A stretch of 64,000 bases of DNA from Agarophyton chilense (taxonomy: Eukaryota; Rhodophyta; Florideophyceae; Gracilariales; Gracilariaceae): contig JARGXX010000017.1 of NCBI GenBank assembly GCA_030374765.1, forward strand, positions 124,001-188,000, given 5' to 3'. Below are positions 63,356-64,000 of the stretch, piece by piece. A program made the position numbers and the translations under genes. Below the pieces are notes generated by a model, which was not told the origin of the DNA, did not search any database, and was given only the letters and a program-made list of their open reading frames with translations. Every line of letters begins with the position of its first letter. The stretch's first letter is position 1.

Positions 63356-64000
63356 ATGCTGCCTTCTTCCGCGCTTCCGCCGTCGTCTTCGTCGTCCGCA
63401 GCCATGCCGTCGCTGCCGCTGCCGCTGCCGCTGCCGCTGCCGCTGCCGCCGTACGTGCCCTTTCTGCCGCCCATGCCGCAGCAGCCGCGGCCCCCATCGT
63501 CGCACCCCGCCCACTTCATGTTCCCGCCAGCCGCTTACGCTGCGGCCGCCGCAGCCGCCGCAGCCGCAGCCGCAGCCGCAGCCCACTCACCGTACATGTT
63601 GTCCATTCACGCGCCGCCGCCGCCACCGCCGCCACAATCATCGCAGTCGCAGTCGCAGTCGCACGCCGCCGCCCACATGCATCTTCTTGCATCTCAGTAC
63701 GTTCGCGCACACACGCCGCCGACCGTGGCTGTTGCGTCCCCACCGTCCGCTCACCATGGCACGTCGTCCATGGCCGTGTCATGTCCGTCGTCGCGCGCCC
63801 ATTTGTCACCGCCTTCGTCGTATTTGCCGCCGCGCGCGCTTGTGCAACGCGATGCGTTTTACGCCCGATTGCACGCCTTTCGACACTCCATTGGACAGCC
63901 GATTCAGCGTTTGCCCACGCTGGGCTTCAAGGAGCTTGACTTGTGGGTGCTGTACAACGAGGTCACAAAACGCAACGGCGTTGATGCCGTCATTGCTAAC
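63356..64000 (+). CDS. ARID/BRIGHT domain protein (5' part; runs off the window)
   Basis: From an ATG at 63,356 the frame is open for 215 codons to the window end. The N-terminal 150 residues are low-complexity (Pro/Leu, poly-Ala, Ser/Gln). From about residue 160 the start of an ARID DNA-binding domain is clear: RDAFYARLHAFRHSIGQPI, then RLPTLGFKELDLWVLYNEVT and KRNGVDAVIAN, matching helices 1-4 of the fold. ARID proteins are often SWI/SNF subunits or transcription regulators; the subclass cannot be told from this fragment. It is divergent from FGAM synthase. Confidence 0.88.
   Translation, partial: MLPSSALPPSSSSSAAMPSLPLPLPLPLPLPPYVPFLPPMPQQPRPPSSHPAHFMFPPAAYAAAAAAAAAAAAAAAHSPYMLSIHAPPPPPPPQSSQSQSQSHAAAHMHLLASQYVRAHTPPTVAVASPPSAHHGTSSMAVSCPSSRAHLSPPSSYLPPRALVQRDAFYARLHAFRHSIGQPIQRLPTLGFKELDLWVLYNEVTKRNGVDAVIAN

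Noticed and set aside
1-64000. CRISPR arrays, bacterial operons, rRNA or tRNA genes
   Set aside because: No regularly spaced repeat-spacer pattern, no ribosome-binding-site operon layout, and no tRNA cloverleaf or rRNA core sequence noticed; the window is eukaryotic.

Overview
The window looks eukaryotic and nuclear. It has spliceosomal GT-AG introns, nested LTR retrotransposons, a DDE transposase relic, and typical eukaryotic proteins (PHD, C2H2, ARID, FKBP, MRS2, a DNAJC9-like co-chaperone and a large single-chain FGAM synthase). Genes are compact and intron-poor, and they cluster in a GC-rich island beside a repeat island. This would fit a red alga, but that is an inference; an oomycete or other protist is not excluded.

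Positions 1-35,500 are repeat territory with at least five nested events. Element A (about 2,760-9,707, minus) is a badly decayed Ty3/Gypsy copy. Element B (4,095-7,054, plus) sits inside it with a perfect AATAC target duplication. B has LTRs of about 386 bp, an open gag and an open integrase-chromodomain ORF, but has lost protease, RT and RNase H. Element C (9,708-18,748, minus) is a chromodomain Ty3/Gypsy element carrying scattered stops and frameshifts. Element D (20,992-32,745, minus, 11.75 kb, 916-bp LTRs, TSD ATCCA) is the youngest; its LTRs differ at about seven positions. D and a 634-bp solo LTR (32,811-33,444, TSD GGTAG) both lie inside a decayed DDE transposase gene that runs from 34,255 down to about 19,272.

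The most unusual object is in D. Between its pol gene and its 3' LTR lies a long ORF on the opposite strand (21,989-23,784, plus). It is broken only by two stops and one frameshift and resembles no family I know. C and D also share an identical 18-nt primer-binding site and the same gag/pol arrangement, with pol in the -1 frame at the gag stop codon. D carries two internal copies of its own polypurine tract.

Positions 38,000-64,000 form the gene island: an FKBP-type protein (minus), a CBM48 (AMPK-beta-like) protein with a possible CaaX end (plus), a PHD/zinc-finger/AT-hook nuclear protein (plus), a second CBM48 protein (minus), a four-finger C2H2 gene with five small introns and a 21-nt exon (plus), an MRS2-type Mg2+ transporter (minus) divergent from a DNAJC9-like histone co-chaperone (plus) across a promoter containing a perfect E2F-type palindrome, a full-length FGAM synthase (minus), and the start of an ARID protein (plus, cut by the window end). 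Several intervals of 1-3 kb (1-2,700; 34,400-38,100; 46,200-49,600; 50,950-54,000; 57,100-58,600) hold nothing I can name.
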